Shown here one piece after another: positions 51,204-60,445 of a DNA stretch of 64,000 nt. The notes beneath the pieces were generated by a model. That model searched no databases and was not told the DNA's origin. It was given only the letters and a program-made list of their open reading frames with translations. This DNA comes from an uncultured Paracoccaceae bacterium (lineage in GTDB: Bacteria; Pseudomonadota; Alphaproteobacteria; Rhodobacterales; Rhodobacteraceae): positions 62,001-126,000 of the forward strand of contig CANMFL010000006.1 in the NCBI GenBank assembly GCA_947497185.1, given 5' to 3'. A program made the translations under genes and the position numbers. Position 1 is the first letter of the stretch. The number at the start of each line of letters is the position of its first letter.

Positions 51204-51934
51204 AAATCGGCCTGATCCTTCGCCCTGTACTTATCGCGCTTCTGCTGGCTTTGGTGCTGCGGCCCGATTGGTTTGTTCCTATATTTGCACCTTTTGCGCC
51301 CGCCGGTGGCCCAGTGATCTATCAACGGGCATCGATGTTGTCTTTGTCGCTTAGCCACCTTGGGATCGTGGCACTTGCCTCCGCTGCGGCGACGATTGTC
51401 GCTGTGATGCTCGCCATTCTCGTGACGCGTCCGGCTGGTGCTGCATTTCGACCGTTGTCTCGCACGATCACCAATATGGGCCAGACGTTCCCGCCCGTCG
51501 CGGTGCTGGCGTTGGCAGTGCCAGCTTTGGGTTTCGGTGCCGGGCCGACTTTGGTGGCACTTTTTCTGTATGGCTTGCTGCCGATATTCGAGAACGCAGT
51601 CACCGCGCTGACCAATCTTCCCCGCGCCACAATGGAAGCCGCACGCGGTATTGGCCTTAGCCGCTGGCAACGTCTTTTGCGGGTCGAACTGCCGCTGGCA
51701 TTGCCGGTGACCCTGACGGGCATCCGGCTCTCCATTGTGATCGCCTTGGGCACGGCGACGATAGGCTCTACTGTTGCGGCGCGAACTCTGGGCGAGGTTA
51801 TCATCGCTGGGCTCTTAACCAACAACACCGCGTACGTATTGCAGGGCGGATTGATCGTCGGGCTCTTTGCGGTGTTGATCTATGATGCACTCGTACAGCT
51901 TGAAGCGTATCTGCTCGGACGCATGGGTGGTTGA
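51200..51934 (+). CDS. Osmoprotectant ABC transporter permease (YehW-like)
   Basis: 244 aa from ATG 51200 overlapping the ATPase stop; the frame open to 51104 is a shadow. Six hydrophobic helices and EAA loop VTALTNLPRATMEAARGIGLSRWQRLLRVELPLALP in pieces. Completes the binding protein-permease-ATPase-permease order of YehZYXW. Confidence 0.91.
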   Translation: MKIGLILRPVLIALLLALVLRPDWFVPIFAPFAPAGGPVIYQRASMLSLSLSHLGIVALASAAATIVAVMLAILVTRPAGAAFRPLSRTITNMGQTFPPVAVLALAVPALGFGAGPTLVALFLYGLLPIFENAVTALTNLPRATMEAARGIGLSRWQRLLRVELPLALPVTLTGIRLSIVIALGTATIGSTVAARTLGEVIIAGLLTNNTAYVLQGGLIVGLFAVLIYDALVQLEAYLLGRMGG

Positions 51935-52129
51935 GGCGGCGTTGTTTTAGGCGGCGTGGTTAGATCACTGATCCAAGTATGGTTGATCTGAAAATACTAT
52001 GGTTTTTGACGCACGTATGAGGGCTACCTTTACTCAAATGCCCGCTATGTAACGACCAATCAGAAAGCTAATCTGCTTTGAAAAAGCTCATTTCCATATT
52101 TTGTTGTGGAAACCTCGTAAGTTCCCCGC

Positions 52130-54093
52130 TCAAATTTTGCGCATGATCTCGACAAGCTGCATCTGCTCAGATGCTGATAACGGGTCAAGGACATCACTGA
52201 CAACCTCTGTCATCGCTTTGGCCAATGAAGCGGTCAATGCGTGCCCATCGTCCGTCAAACTTAGCAAACGCACACGGGCACCCAGCATCGAGCTCAATGT
52301 TTTACGCATCGCATAAAAATCTTCGTCAAAATCACCAAGGCCAAGCGACTCCAATATCCGGTTGAGCGCCTTACTGAATGGACTGGTGATGTCAGAACCT
52401 GTTGCGCGGCGAACTGCATCTGGAAACATGAGAGGACCGTGGTTCTCTGGGAGATCGCGTATCCACTCAACAAAGCCAAGATCCAGTAAAAGTTGTGGGA
52501 TTGGGATTACGCGCTGGGAGTCTTCCGTTTTTCCACCCTGATCCGGATCAAATCCGATTGTCAGGCATGAAACGCCGTTGCGTCGGACGAAGTTACGGCG
52601 TTTCAAAATGAGAATTTCTTCGATCCTGCTGCCGATGGTCATGACAATCAACGGCACCCAGTAAAGAGCGTCTCGAATGATATGGTTGCCAGGTGCCAGC
52701 GACGATGCTCGGAGAAGCAGCCGGTATACAGCGGGGATGTCAAAAATGCTGAAAGCGGTTCTTCTGACCACGGCATGCGAATCTTCGGCTTTGTTACCCG
52801 CACGTAGAGTGGATCATCTGGTGCTGCGGCTTTGACGGCAGCCTCAAGCGCTTTGTATGTCAAAGCCTTGGGGATGTCTGTGCATTCCAGTTCTTCAGCT
52901 GCTTTAAACAAGCGGTTCAGTCCGTCGCGGTTACGCCGCAAAGTGCTCAGGGTCAGCCGTGGTGTGAGGCGTTCGCTCAGCAAAGCGCGTTTTTCGACGT
53001 TTGAGATATTATTTTTGAAGCGTACCTCGTCGATGATCGCGGCGTCGACCGCATCAGCTTCTGCGATCTCGTCGTGTTTTGTGCGCTGATACTTTTCAGG
53101 ATGTTTGGGATCCTTACGACAGTATCGGTTCTTACCGTGCCGTTTGCCGTGGTTCTTGGGCAGGCGGCTCATCCAGACAAAAAAGTCTTTCTGTTTTTCT
53201 TTCGTAATTGTCTCAACTGGAATGTCACCAAAATAGACGATTGCAATCTTGCTGATCGCATCAATGTTCCCCTTCATGTCTTTTGACGGATGGAGGTTTA
53301 GAGCTTCACTCCAGGCGTCAGATAGAAAAACTGACTTCGAGGTTACGAATTTTTCAACGGTCTGTTCTGAGTATTGGGCGACAAGTGGCGTCTTCCCCGT
53401 CCAGCGTCTTCCCCGTCCAGCGTCTTCCCCGTCCAGCGTCTTCACTTCAATCTCCAACAGATCGCGGGCCAGCACTAAGGCCCTCCGCCCGATGGCGTGA
53501 GGCAGGTCCGAAGGTAGGTTGATTCCAACTGAGGTTGCTGTTCTGCGGACACCTGCCTCAACATGGGTGTAGTCGCGTTTGCGCGCGTTTTCTTTGAAAT
53601 CGACGCGTTGCTTGTCGAATTTGGAAATGAGGATATCAACGTCATTGTCATCTTGGGCTGGACCATTGTCTTGCTCTCGCACGATTCTGGCCAGTTCGTT
53701 CCGTAAAAGCTCTTTCAGAACGACTTGGACATTTTCAGCCGACATCGTTTGTTGGTTTAACCCGGACATTATTTTTGCCTCTTCATGTTGTAACACTGCG
53801 AGGAGACGAGCCGCGCGGCTCATAGCCTCAATCAGAAGCGGGGTCTGAAGTGAGAAACAAAAAAATCTTTCACTTCTTTTTTGTGGTCCGATATTTTGTA
53901 AGCGCTTGCGAAAATAGTAAATATAACCGCGTCGTTGCAGGTAGGGGCCTGCTGCACGCGGTTTCTTTTTTGCTGGGGCTGGAGTGGTCGATTGACAGTC
54001 GTGCGGACACGCTTGTGTCATACCCAGTGGCTGCTGTGCCCGATGAGGGCTCCGCGACGCGGGTAGTTCATTGTAATGTAAGGGTTTTTTCAT
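52130..54093 (-). pseudogene. Tyrosine recombinase/phage-type integrase, disrupted by a frameshift
   Basis: Two frames together make one integrase of about 650 aa. The first runs from ATG 54093 to 52648 (SAM-like core-binding part, about 150-430), the second from about 52771 to 52130 (catalytic domain: IGSRIEEILILKRRNF with the first Arg; FYAMRKTL where HxxR is expected). The reading switches near 52694-52696 (RRW then PGNHIIRD): one base is missing. No clear catalytic Tyr follows, so the enzyme is probably dead. A 3 x 16-bp tandem repeat lies inside (53388-53435). The ATG is 6 bp from the tRNA-Gln 3' end. Confidence 0.82.
53388..53445. repeat. 16-bp tandem repeat (3 copies plus a partial) inside the integrase
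   Basis: Unit GCGTCTTCCCCGTCCA three times (53388-53403, 53404-53419, 53420-53435), then GCGTCTT again. Because 16 is not a multiple of 3, the - strand protein reads the unit in all three frames: KTLDGE, DAGRGR, RWTGKT. Only 0, 3 or 6 copies keep the gene in frame; three are present. Confidence 0.9.
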
Positions 54094-54098
54094 AGTGT

Positions 54099-54173
54099 TG
54101 GCTGGGGTGGTAGGATTCGAACCTACGGTACACGCTACCAAAAAGCGTTGCCTTACCACTTGGCTACACCCCA
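54099..54173 (-). tRNA. tRNA-Gln (anticodon UUG)
   Basis: Cloverleaf on the - strand: acceptor TGGGGTG (54173-54167) with CACCCCA (54109-54103), D arm AGCCAAGTGGTAAGGC, anticodon stem ACGCT/AGCGT with loop TTTTGGT giving anticodon TTG, T arm GTAGG-TTCGAATC-CTAC, discriminator G and an encoded CCA at 54101-54099. The integrase gene starts right after its 3' end in the same direction, so the 3' half probably serves as the attachment site. Confidence 0.95.
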
Positions 54174-54235
54174 TCAACGAAGTGGTGATTACGACGAACG
54201 CGCAGCGGGTTCAAGCCCCTCTGACAGAAAAAATG

Positions 54236-55528
54236 CTATTCTTTTAATGCGTCGTCGCGCAGCAGATCTTCGGTGCTTTCCGCCTCTCTTTCAGCGTTCA
54301 CAATCCGGTCCAGATCGGTGTCGGTGGCTGGGACAACGGATTCAACGTCCGCGGTGCGCAATACAATCGACGGGGCAGGAGGGGGCGTCGATTTGCGATC
54401 GACAACAATGACTTGCGAGCTATCAGTCATGGCAATGTCAGCACCTGATAGGGCGAGTTTAACCTGTCGGATCGCCTCACCTTTGGCCAACGCAGGAGAC
54501 GTCTCATTTTGGTTAACCCACCCTGTAATCACAAGGCTGACACCTGACGGCTCAAACGTATCAATCCACGTCACGGCAGCCGGATGGTCCAAAACGAATG
54601 GCAGATTTTGGACGGTGCTTTCGACCAATTTGCGCACGTCGCGCAGGTCTGCGTCGCGGTCAATCAGCATCGTGAACATGAACCGCCGTTCGATGTGCTG
54701 GCTATAATTGATGATCCGGCTCTTAAAAACCGTGGCGTTGGGGATGCGGATGTGGTTGCCATCAAAGGATAAAAGGATGGTCGCGCGGCTCGTCAGGCGA
54801 ATGACTTTGCCTTCGTCACCGTTAATTTCAACGGTATCATTCGGCCGAAACGGTTGCCGGATAGATAGCATGACAGACGCGATAAAGTTTTCAACGGTGT
54901 CACGCACCGCAAACCCAAGCGCCAGACCAATGATCCCCGCAGCTCCCAGAATTGTGGATAACAAGGCCGTCGCGTTGAGAATATCGAGGGCAATCACCAA
55001 GGCCCCGATCATAAACGTGATGCGTACAATTTGACGGTAAAGCTCTGCAATAAACAGATTTGGTGCGAGACGTTCCCAAGGTTGACGGGCGCGGGCGATC
55101 CGCAAACCAAGCCAGACAATCACCGCACCAGCCAATGCGGCGATCATGGCGAGCGGCAGGAAAATCATAAATTGCTCAACGCGCGACTTAAAACGTGCAA
55201 TTGCGGGGTCTAACCGCCGGGCGATATCCGTGGTTTCCGTGACCGTGTTCTTCACCGCGACCACACCTTCGACGCGGTTGGCAAGGTCTGCAAGACCCGT
55301 CGCCTCTAGCGTCGATGTGGCCGTCCCGCGAAAGGTCACGATGCCTTTGGATACAGTGACCGTGACGTCATCATAATTGCCCAACTCGGACAAAATATCG
55401 CGAATGCGAATTGCAATATCGGCATCTTGTTGACCGCTATTGACCGTTGTGATGACGCCGCCGCTATCTTGGGCATGAACGGGACCAGCAATCAGCAGGA
55501 TCAGACAAAGGAATTTCAAAATGCGCAT
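54236..55528 (-). CDS. MscS-family mechanosensitive channel with N-terminal BON domain
   Basis: 430 aa. Signal peptide about 1-19 (AGPVHAQ), periplasmic BON domain about 35-105 (IRIRDILSELGNYDDVTVTVSKGIVTFRGTA), then helices near 128-150, 165-190, 195-215 and the pore/beta domain GAAGIIGLALGFAVRDTVENFIASVMLSIRQPF in pieces, NGDEGKVIRLTSRATIL. Releases solutes on osmotic downshock; BON may bind lipid or outer membrane. Sits beside the tRNA on the core side of the presumed island. Confidence 0.9.
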   Translation of the reverse strand: MRILKFLCLILLIAGPVHAQDSGGVITTVNSGQQDADIAIRIRDILSELGNYDDVTVTVSKGIVTFRGTATSTLEATGLADLANRVEGVVAVKNTVTETTDIARRLDPAIARFKSRVEQFMIFLPLAMIAALAGAVIVWLGLRIARARQPWERLAPNLFIAELYRQIVRITFMIGALVIALDILNATALLSTILGAAGIIGLALGFAVRDTVENFIASVMLSIRQPFRPNDTVEINGDEGKVIRLTSRATILLSFDGNHIRIPNATVFKSRIINYSQHIERRFMFTMLIDRDADLRDVRKLVESTVQNLPFVLDHPAAVTWIDTFEPSGVSLVITGWVNQNETSPALAKGEAIRQVKLALSGADIAMTDSSQVIVVDRKSTPPPAPSIVLRTADVESVVPATDTDLDRIVNAEREAESTEDLLRDDALKE

Positions 55529-55536
55529 GTGACTAT

Positions 55537-55570
55537 CGGCTTAGGATTAATACGATTTCATCCTAAGCCG
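55537..55570. terminator. Hairpin between the capsule-export gene and the MscS gene
   Basis: CGGCTTAGGAT (55537-55547) and ATCCTAAGCCG (55560-55570), 11 perfect pairs around a 12-nt AT-rich loop. It follows the stop of the upstream - strand gene and precedes the MscS ATG, so it is likely the terminator of the kps-like operon or an attenuator for mscS. Confidence 0.65.
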
Positions 55571-55604
55571 ACTGTCATGCAGAGGCCAAGTGCTAGCCTG
55601 CTTT

Positions 55605-57215
55605 TTAAGTCGAAACTTGTTCCCGCAGGATCGACGCCGTCAGTGAAATCATCAGATAAATCCCTGCAAAGATCAAAAACGCCAAGACGGTGTTTTCAAA
55701 CGCGCGCGGGTAGGTTGCCTCGTCGGGGGCGACGGGTTCAACACCCAATGATAGATAACGGACCTGACGGTTTGCCTCGATTTGCGCGGCCTCAAGTTGG
55801 GCCAACGCGGCTTGCACTTGCAGGACCTGAAACGCGTAATCTTCCTCTGCCAGACGCAACAACGTCGTGTTTTTAGCAAGTGAACCGCCAGTCGAACTGG
55901 TTGTGCTGATCTGGCTCCGCAGGTCGTCAATCAGAACCGTGATATTCGAAATCTGACTGTTAAGGGAATCCACTTGCGCTTGGTTCGGGCGACGCACCTC
56001 AAGCCGTTCCTGCAACGACAATTCAAGCTGCTGGCGTTGCTGTTCCAGCGCCGAAATCTGTGCCGTCAGTGCCCCAATCGTACCCGGAATATCAATGATA
56101 TCAGTGTCTTCTTGGATGGCGAGCAGCTTGTCTAATGCCTCCTGGCGTTGCCGGTCTGCGTTATCGTAGTTTTGCCGTGCACCTTCCATTGCGGCGTCAC
56201 GCGGACGCTGCGTGAGTTGGTCGATCTGCTCTTCGGCGTATCCGATCAACGCTTCGGAATAGAGTTGGCTGGTCTCGGGGTCCGCTGCGATGACTTCCAT
56301 GCGCAGGATACCTTCGGTCGGATCGTAGCTGACCTTCACCTTATCTGTGTAGACGCCAAACGCGGCTTCATTGGTGGCGTCAGGTGCAAGTCGTTGAATT
56401 TGGTCGATATTGTCGGCGCTGAAATGCGCCTTAAATCCGTGATCTTCGCTCAACCGCAACATCGCAGCACGTGATGCAAGGTAGGATTGCACCGCGATAC
56501 TATCCTGCTGCGTGGCGAGCGACGTGCCTTGGAACAATCCACCCAATCCACCCGCAGCCGAACTTGCCTCGGCCTGCTGGATAACAAATTCAGAGTTGGT
56601 CGCATACATTGGCGTGGCCATCGCGTAAAAATACCAGCCCACGAGAATGGTCGGCAAAAACACAAATGTCGAAAGGCGGGTGAGCAAAAGCGCAAATTTG
56701 CGGCGTCTGCGTTTGGCAAGATCGCGCTGAATCTGCATGATTTCACCCGCGCGGCGATCAGCAGGCGTGGCCATTTCCGTGGAGGGTAGATTTTGACCAT
56801 GCTGAACCGTCTGCGGCAGTTGAATTTGGCCAATCGGCTTCTTGCCAGACTGGTTATCCGCCACAGGTTTCGCACCTTCTGGCGTTACCAATTCTAGGAT
56901 TGTGTTGCGCTGAAACGGATCAACACCCATCGTGCGCAACTGACGGACGGCGTCAAAATCAGACGTCACAGCAAGCCCGTTTTTCTGTGCAACGCGCCGT
57001 GCCATGCGCAACTGACGACCCGTTAACCCTTCTTTGCGGATGTCATCCAGCGACACCTCGGCAGACGCTTGGGGATGGGGCGCCGCATGGGCGTCACCCG
57101 CAGGCGCGTGCGCCGCAGGTTTATCCGCCGGAACTGGCGTTGCGGGCGTTTCTGATTTGGCGGCGCCACCATCCTGACGGATGCGGAACTTTCTAGCCTT
57201 GGGTTTCGTAGTCAT
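55605..57215 (-). CDS. Capsule polysaccharide export inner-membrane protein (KpsE/Wzz-like)
   Basis: 536 aa from ATG 57215, inside the end of the ATPase gene. Long N-terminal cytoplasmic part, Pro/Ala-rich at about 15-60, a transmembrane helix near 195-220 (LLTRLSTFVFLPTILVGWYF), a large periplasmic coiled coil (about 330-470, Gln-rich: QISALEQQRQQLELSLQERL), and a second helix at the C-terminus. This is the polysaccharide co-polymerase/KpsE layout that links the ABC exporter to the outer-membrane channel. The cytoplasmic extension is longer than in E. coli KpsE. Confidence 0.87.
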   Translation of the reverse strand: MTTKPKARKFRIRQDGGAAKSETPATPVPADKPAAHAPAGDAHAAPHPQASAEVSLDDIRKEGLTGRQLRMARRVAQKNGLAVTSDFDAVRQLRTMGVDPFQRNTILELVTPEGAKPVADNQSGKKPIGQIQLPQTVQHGQNLPSTEMATPADRRAGEIMQIQRDLAKRRRRKFALLLTRLSTFVFLPTILVGWYFYAMATPMYATNSEFVIQQAEASSAAGGLGGLFQGTSLATQQDSIAVQSYLASRAAMLRLSEDHGFKAHFSADNIDQIQRLAPDATNEAAFGVYTDKVKVSYDPTEGILRMEVIAADPETSQLYSEALIGYAEEQIDQLTQRPRDAAMEGARQNYDNADRQRQEALDKLLAIQEDTDIIDIPGTIGALTAQISALEQQRQQLELSLQERLEVRRPNQAQVDSLNSQISNITVLIDDLRSQISTTSSTGGSLAKNTTLLRLAEEDYAFQVLQVQAALAQLEAAQIEANRQVRYLSLGVEPVAPDEATYPRAFENTVLAFLIFAGIYLMISLTASILREQVST

Positions 57216-57852
57216 ACAGCTGTTTCGCTTCTTCCAAGGTGTCAAACATTTCAAAACGACCATCGCGCAGTACGGCGGCAGAACGAGCGAATCGTTCTAG
57301 CGTAGCTGCTTGGTGTGAAACGATGATCACGGTCGTACTTTCTAGTCGTTCGCGCAAAATCTCACCGGCTTTCCGGTTAAATTCCACGTCGGTCGTCTGC
57401 GGCATACCCTCATCAATCAGGTACATGTCGAAATCAAGCGCAAGCATCAGCGAAAAGGTAAATCGCGATCGCATCCCCTGACTATACGTGCCAATCGGCA
57501 GGTCAAAATATTCCTTGATATCGCAAAGCCAACGACAAAAAGCTTCAACATAATCAGGGTCTAAACCGTATAGCCGCGCGATATAGCGGCTGTTTTCTTT
57601 GGCCGTATGCTTGCCGACCACGCCGCCCATAAACCCAAGCGGGAACGAGATTTTGCAACCGCGATGAATTTGTCCTTCATCCGGTTTTTCAAGGCCCGCC
57701 ATCATGTTGATTAACGTTGTTTTGCCAGTGCCGTTCGGGGCGAGGATGCCCAGAGAATTTCCCAATTCCACGCGAAAAGACGCCCTATCAAGGATCACTT
57801 TGCGTTGCGTTCCGGTCCAGAACGACTTGGAAACATTCGTAAATTCTAACAT
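57193..57852 (-). CDS. Capsule polysaccharide ABC exporter ATP-binding protein (KpsT/CtrD-like)
   Basis: 219 aa from ATG 57852 (MLEFTNVSKSFWTG). Walker A ILAPNGTGKTTLINM (about 39-53), KpsT-like GFMGGVVGKHTAKENSRYIARLYG, signature YSQGMRSRFTFSLMLA in place of LSGGQ, and Walker B MYLIDEGMPQTTD, all typical of polysaccharide exporters. The last 23 bp overlap the KpsE-like gene. The matching permease KpsM is not adjacent. Confidence 0.88.
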   Translation of the reverse strand: MLEFTNVSKSFWTGTQRKVILDRASFRVELGNSLGILAPNGTGKTTLINMMAGLEKPDEGQIHRGCKISFPLGFMGGVVGKHTAKENSRYIARLYGLDPDYVEAFCRWLCDIKEYFDLPIGTYSQGMRSRFTFSLMLALDFDMYLIDEGMPQTTDVEFNRKAGEILRERLESTTVIIVSHQAATLERFARSAAVLRDGRFEMFDTLEEAKQLYDYETQG

Positions 57853-58006
57853 CTGCCTGCGTCGTTTCCCATTGTGGGTTCCGCCATTGTTGACGAAATA
57901 GGTTAACATCCCCCTTTGAGGTGCAGCCTTTTTTAAACTATGAAGCGATCTTCCCATGAAATATAGGGGAAATTATGGCACGAGGCGACCAGAAGTGCCT
58001 TCGTTC

Positions 58007-58630
58007 TCATGAATTTCCGCGATATTCCGCCAATAATCGGGTCACGCTTTCACGTAGCACAGGCAGCACCTCTGCTTCGAAAATCGGATTTTTCCGCAGC
58101 CAGCCGCCATTCCGCCATGACGGATGTGGCAACACGAATGTCCCGTCCGGGTAACTGCGCCAATCGGCAATCACCTGCGATAGCGGCCCCTTCAGCCCCA
58201 GATGTCGTTCAATCGCGTATTTTCCGATGATGATCCGCAACTGTGGCGGGCCGATATGCGCCAAAACATCATCATGCCATGTGTCCCAACAAATCGGCGG
58301 CGGCGGCAGGTCATTGCCCTTTGCATCATAGCCCGGAAAGCAAAATGCAGTTGGCACGAACGACACAAAACGGCTGTCATAAAACGTATCGCGATCCAGC
58401 CCCAGCCAGACGCGCAACCGATCACCAGAGCGATCATCAAACGGCACTCCAGACTGCTGCACACGCATCCCCGGCGCTTGCCCCGCAATCAAAATCGGGG
58501 TGTCTTTCGCGAACCACGCCACTGGCCGCGGGCGATGCGCCGTCTTCGTCGCCGCGAACCGCGCAGCGCATATCCGACAGCGCGAAACCGCTGCGCAAAT
58601 ATCCCCCGCATCTGATCTATTAGCCGCCAT
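58007..58630 (-). CDS. Uracil-DNA glycosylase family protein
   Basis: 207 aa, family 4/5-like UDG fold. Motif 1 LIAGQAPGMRVQQSGVPFDD (about 47-66), motif 2 in the C-terminal VLPHPSWRN (about 172-180), with four N-terminal cysteines (C9, C16, C19, C22-type spacing as ICAAVSRCRICAARF) that could bind an Fe-S cluster or be structural. Likely removes uracil or other damaged bases from DNA; a non-glycosylase member of the superfamily cannot be excluded. Confidence 0.83.
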   Translation of the reverse strand: MAANRSDAGDICAAVSRCRICAARFAATKTAHRPRPVAWFAKDTPILIAGQAPGMRVQQSGVPFDDRSGDRLRVWLGLDRDTFYDSRFVSFVPTAFCFPGYDAKGNDLPPPPICWDTWHDDVLAHIGPPQLRIIIGKYAIERHLGLKGPLSQVIADWRSYPDGTFVLPHPSWRNGGWLRKNPIFEAEVLPVLRESVTRLLAEYRGNS

Positions 58631-58708
58631 ATCATCAACCTAGGGTCCATGACTTGCCGCAGCAACCACATCAGGCTACCTGAGACCAAAGACGACGAAG
58701 GATGCCAC

Positions 58709-59485
58709 ATGACTGACCTCGACACCGCCCACGCCGCTATGGAAGCTGCCCCCGATGATGACGCACAGCGGTTACGATTCTATGAACGGCTCGCGGATAC
58801 CGAGGTTTTTCTGTTGCTCGCGTCAGAACCGGATGGCGATCAGATCACGCCAGAGATTTTCGACATCGCTGATGGTCGCTTTGCGCTGATCTTTGATCGC
58901 GAAGAACGGCTTGCGGAATTTGTTGGGCGCACCGTGCCTTACGCCGCCATTCCAGGGCGCGGTTTGGTCGGTATGCTCGCGGGGCAGGGGGTCGGCCTTG
59001 GCTTGAACCTTCAGGTCGCACCTTCTGAGATGTTGATCCCGTCAGAGGCCGTCGATTGGCTGGTCTCAACCTTAGAAAACACCCCGCAAGAAGCCGAAGC
59101 CCGCCTGACCGAAGTTAACGCCCCTCGCGGTCTGCCCGAGGCCGTGATCTCTGGGCTCGACCGCAAACTCGCCATCGCAGCAGGCCTTGCGCGGTTCGCC
59201 TATCTTGCGGCAGCGGTCTATGACGACGGGTCGCGCGGCCATGTTTTGGCCTTTGTGGACGCGGTGCCGGGCGCTGAATCGTCGCTTGCCAAGGCGGCGG
59301 GCGAAGCCCTGACATTCTCGGGGATCGAGGCAGGCGCAATCGACGTGCTGTTCGTGCGCGCATCAGATCAACTCGCAGGGCATCTCGCCAAGGTTGGCCT
59401 GCGCTTTGACCTGCCAGAACCCGAAACGCCACACACACCGGGCGCACCCGGCATGGACCCGGAAAAACCACCACGGTTGCGTTAA
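58709..59485 (+). CDS. SseB family protein
   Basis: 258 aa from ATG 58709 with AAGGA 6 nt upstream; the frame open to 58649 has no ribosome binding site. SseB N-terminal domain (FYERLADTEVFLLLASEPDG, FDIADGRFALIFDREERLAEFVG) and C-terminal SseB domain about 135-245. Once linked to serine sensitivity in E. coli; molecular role unknown. Divergent from the UDG gene and convergent with ghrA, sharing a terminator palindrome. Confidence 0.85.
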   Translation: MTDLDTAHAAMEAAPDDDAQRLRFYERLADTEVFLLLASEPDGDQITPEIFDIADGRFALIFDREERLAEFVGRTVPYAAIPGRGLVGMLAGQGVGLGLNLQVAPSEMLIPSEAVDWLVSTLENTPQEAEARLTEVNAPRGLPEAVISGLDRKLAIAAGLARFAYLAAAVYDDGSRGHVLAFVDAVPGAESSLAKAAGEALTFSGIEAGAIDVLFVRASDQLAGHLAKVGLRFDLPEPETPHTPGAPGMDPEKPPRLR

Positions 59486-59488
59486 CCC

Positions 59489-59508
59489 CGATTTTTCGCG
59501 AAAAATCG
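59489..59508. terminator. 20-bp perfect palindrome between convergent genes
   Basis: CGATTTTTCGCGAAAAATCG sits 3 bp after the sseB-like stop and 4 bp before the end of ghrA. Stem of 8 with a CGCG loop and A/T runs in the arms. Likely a bidirectional terminator. Confidence 0.65.
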
Positions 59509-59512
59509 TCGC

Positions 59513-60445
59513 CTAGTAGCCGGTGTTGCGATCCACAAGATGCAACATCGCCTCGCCGCGTTCTGACCGCGCGATATTTGCGGCGATCTCTATCGCTGCG
59601 GTTTTTGGCCGTGTTTCGGCTGCAATATGCGGGGTGACTGTGACGCTCGGATGCGCCCAAAACGGATGCTCCGCTGGCAGCGGCTCAACCCGAAACACAT
59701 CCAATGTCGCATGGGCAACTTGGCCGCTATCGAGGGCCGCGAGCAACGCATCATCGTCAATCAACGGACCGCGTCCGGGGTTCACGACAAACGCACCTTT
59801 CGCCAATAGCGCCAAAGACTTAGCATTCAAAGCATTCTCTGTGGCAGCGGTATCCGGCAACAGCAGCACAACAATCTCTGCACCGCGCAAAGCATCATCC
59901 ATACCCGCATCACCAGACAGGCACTGCACACCATCAATCGCCTTCTGCGATCTGCTCCACCCCGTCACATCAAAGCCCAAACCAGCCAGCGCCGTGGCAC
60001 AAGCAGCGCCCAACGCGCCAAGTCCCAGCACGGTCACTTCGCGATCCTCCGCAAGTGGCGGCACCACCGGCGACCACGTCCCGTCTTGGTTCAAAATCTG
60101 ACGATCCATGCCCAAATGATGACGCAGCACATGCCCCGTCACCCATTCAACCATCCCGCGGGTCAAACCGGGGTTCACCATCCGCGTCAGCGGTTGGGTC
60201 AAGGTCTCGTTTACGATGATGCTTTCAACACCGGCCCACAGGCTCAGCACCGCTTTGGTCCGCGTAAACGGTGTAAAATCAGTCAGTCCGTCGTGCGGGG
60301 CAAAGATGATGTAATCCACATCTTTCGGCGCATGGTCCCGCTGCAAATCCACATCCAAACCAGCCTTCGCAAAGGCTGCGGGCAGGTGGGCTTCGTAATC
60401 AGGCCAAAGACCATCGCGGGCGGCAAAAAGGACGTTCAAAGCCAT
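59513..60445 (-). CDS. ghrA: Glyoxylate/hydroxypyruvate reductase A (GhrA-like)
   Basis: 310 aa D-isomer 2-hydroxyacid dehydrogenase reducing glyoxylate or hydroxypyruvate with NADPH. Cofactor loop TVLGLGALGAACATALAGLGFDVTGWSRS (in pieces, about 138-166), catalytic Arg in NPGRGPLID (about 236), Glu in FRVEPLPAEHPFW and His in HPSVTVTPHIAAET (about 277-287). The last two bases of rodA and the ghrA start overlap, so it is in the rod operon by position. Confidence 0.92.
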   Translation of the reverse strand: MALNVLFAARDGLWPDYEAHLPAAFAKAGLDVDLQRDHAPKDVDYIIFAPHDGLTDFTPFTRTKAVLSLWAGVESIIVNETLTQPLTRMVNPGLTRGMVEWVTGHVLRHHLGMDRQILNQDGTWSPVVPPLAEDREVTVLGLGALGAACATALAGLGFDVTGWSRSQKAIDGVQCLSGDAGMDDALRGAEIVVLLLPDTAATENALNAKSLALLAKGAFVVNPGRGPLIDDDALLAALDSGQVAHATLDVFRVEPLPAEHPFWAHPSVTVTPHIAAETRPKTAAIEIAANIARSERGEAMLHLVDRNTGY

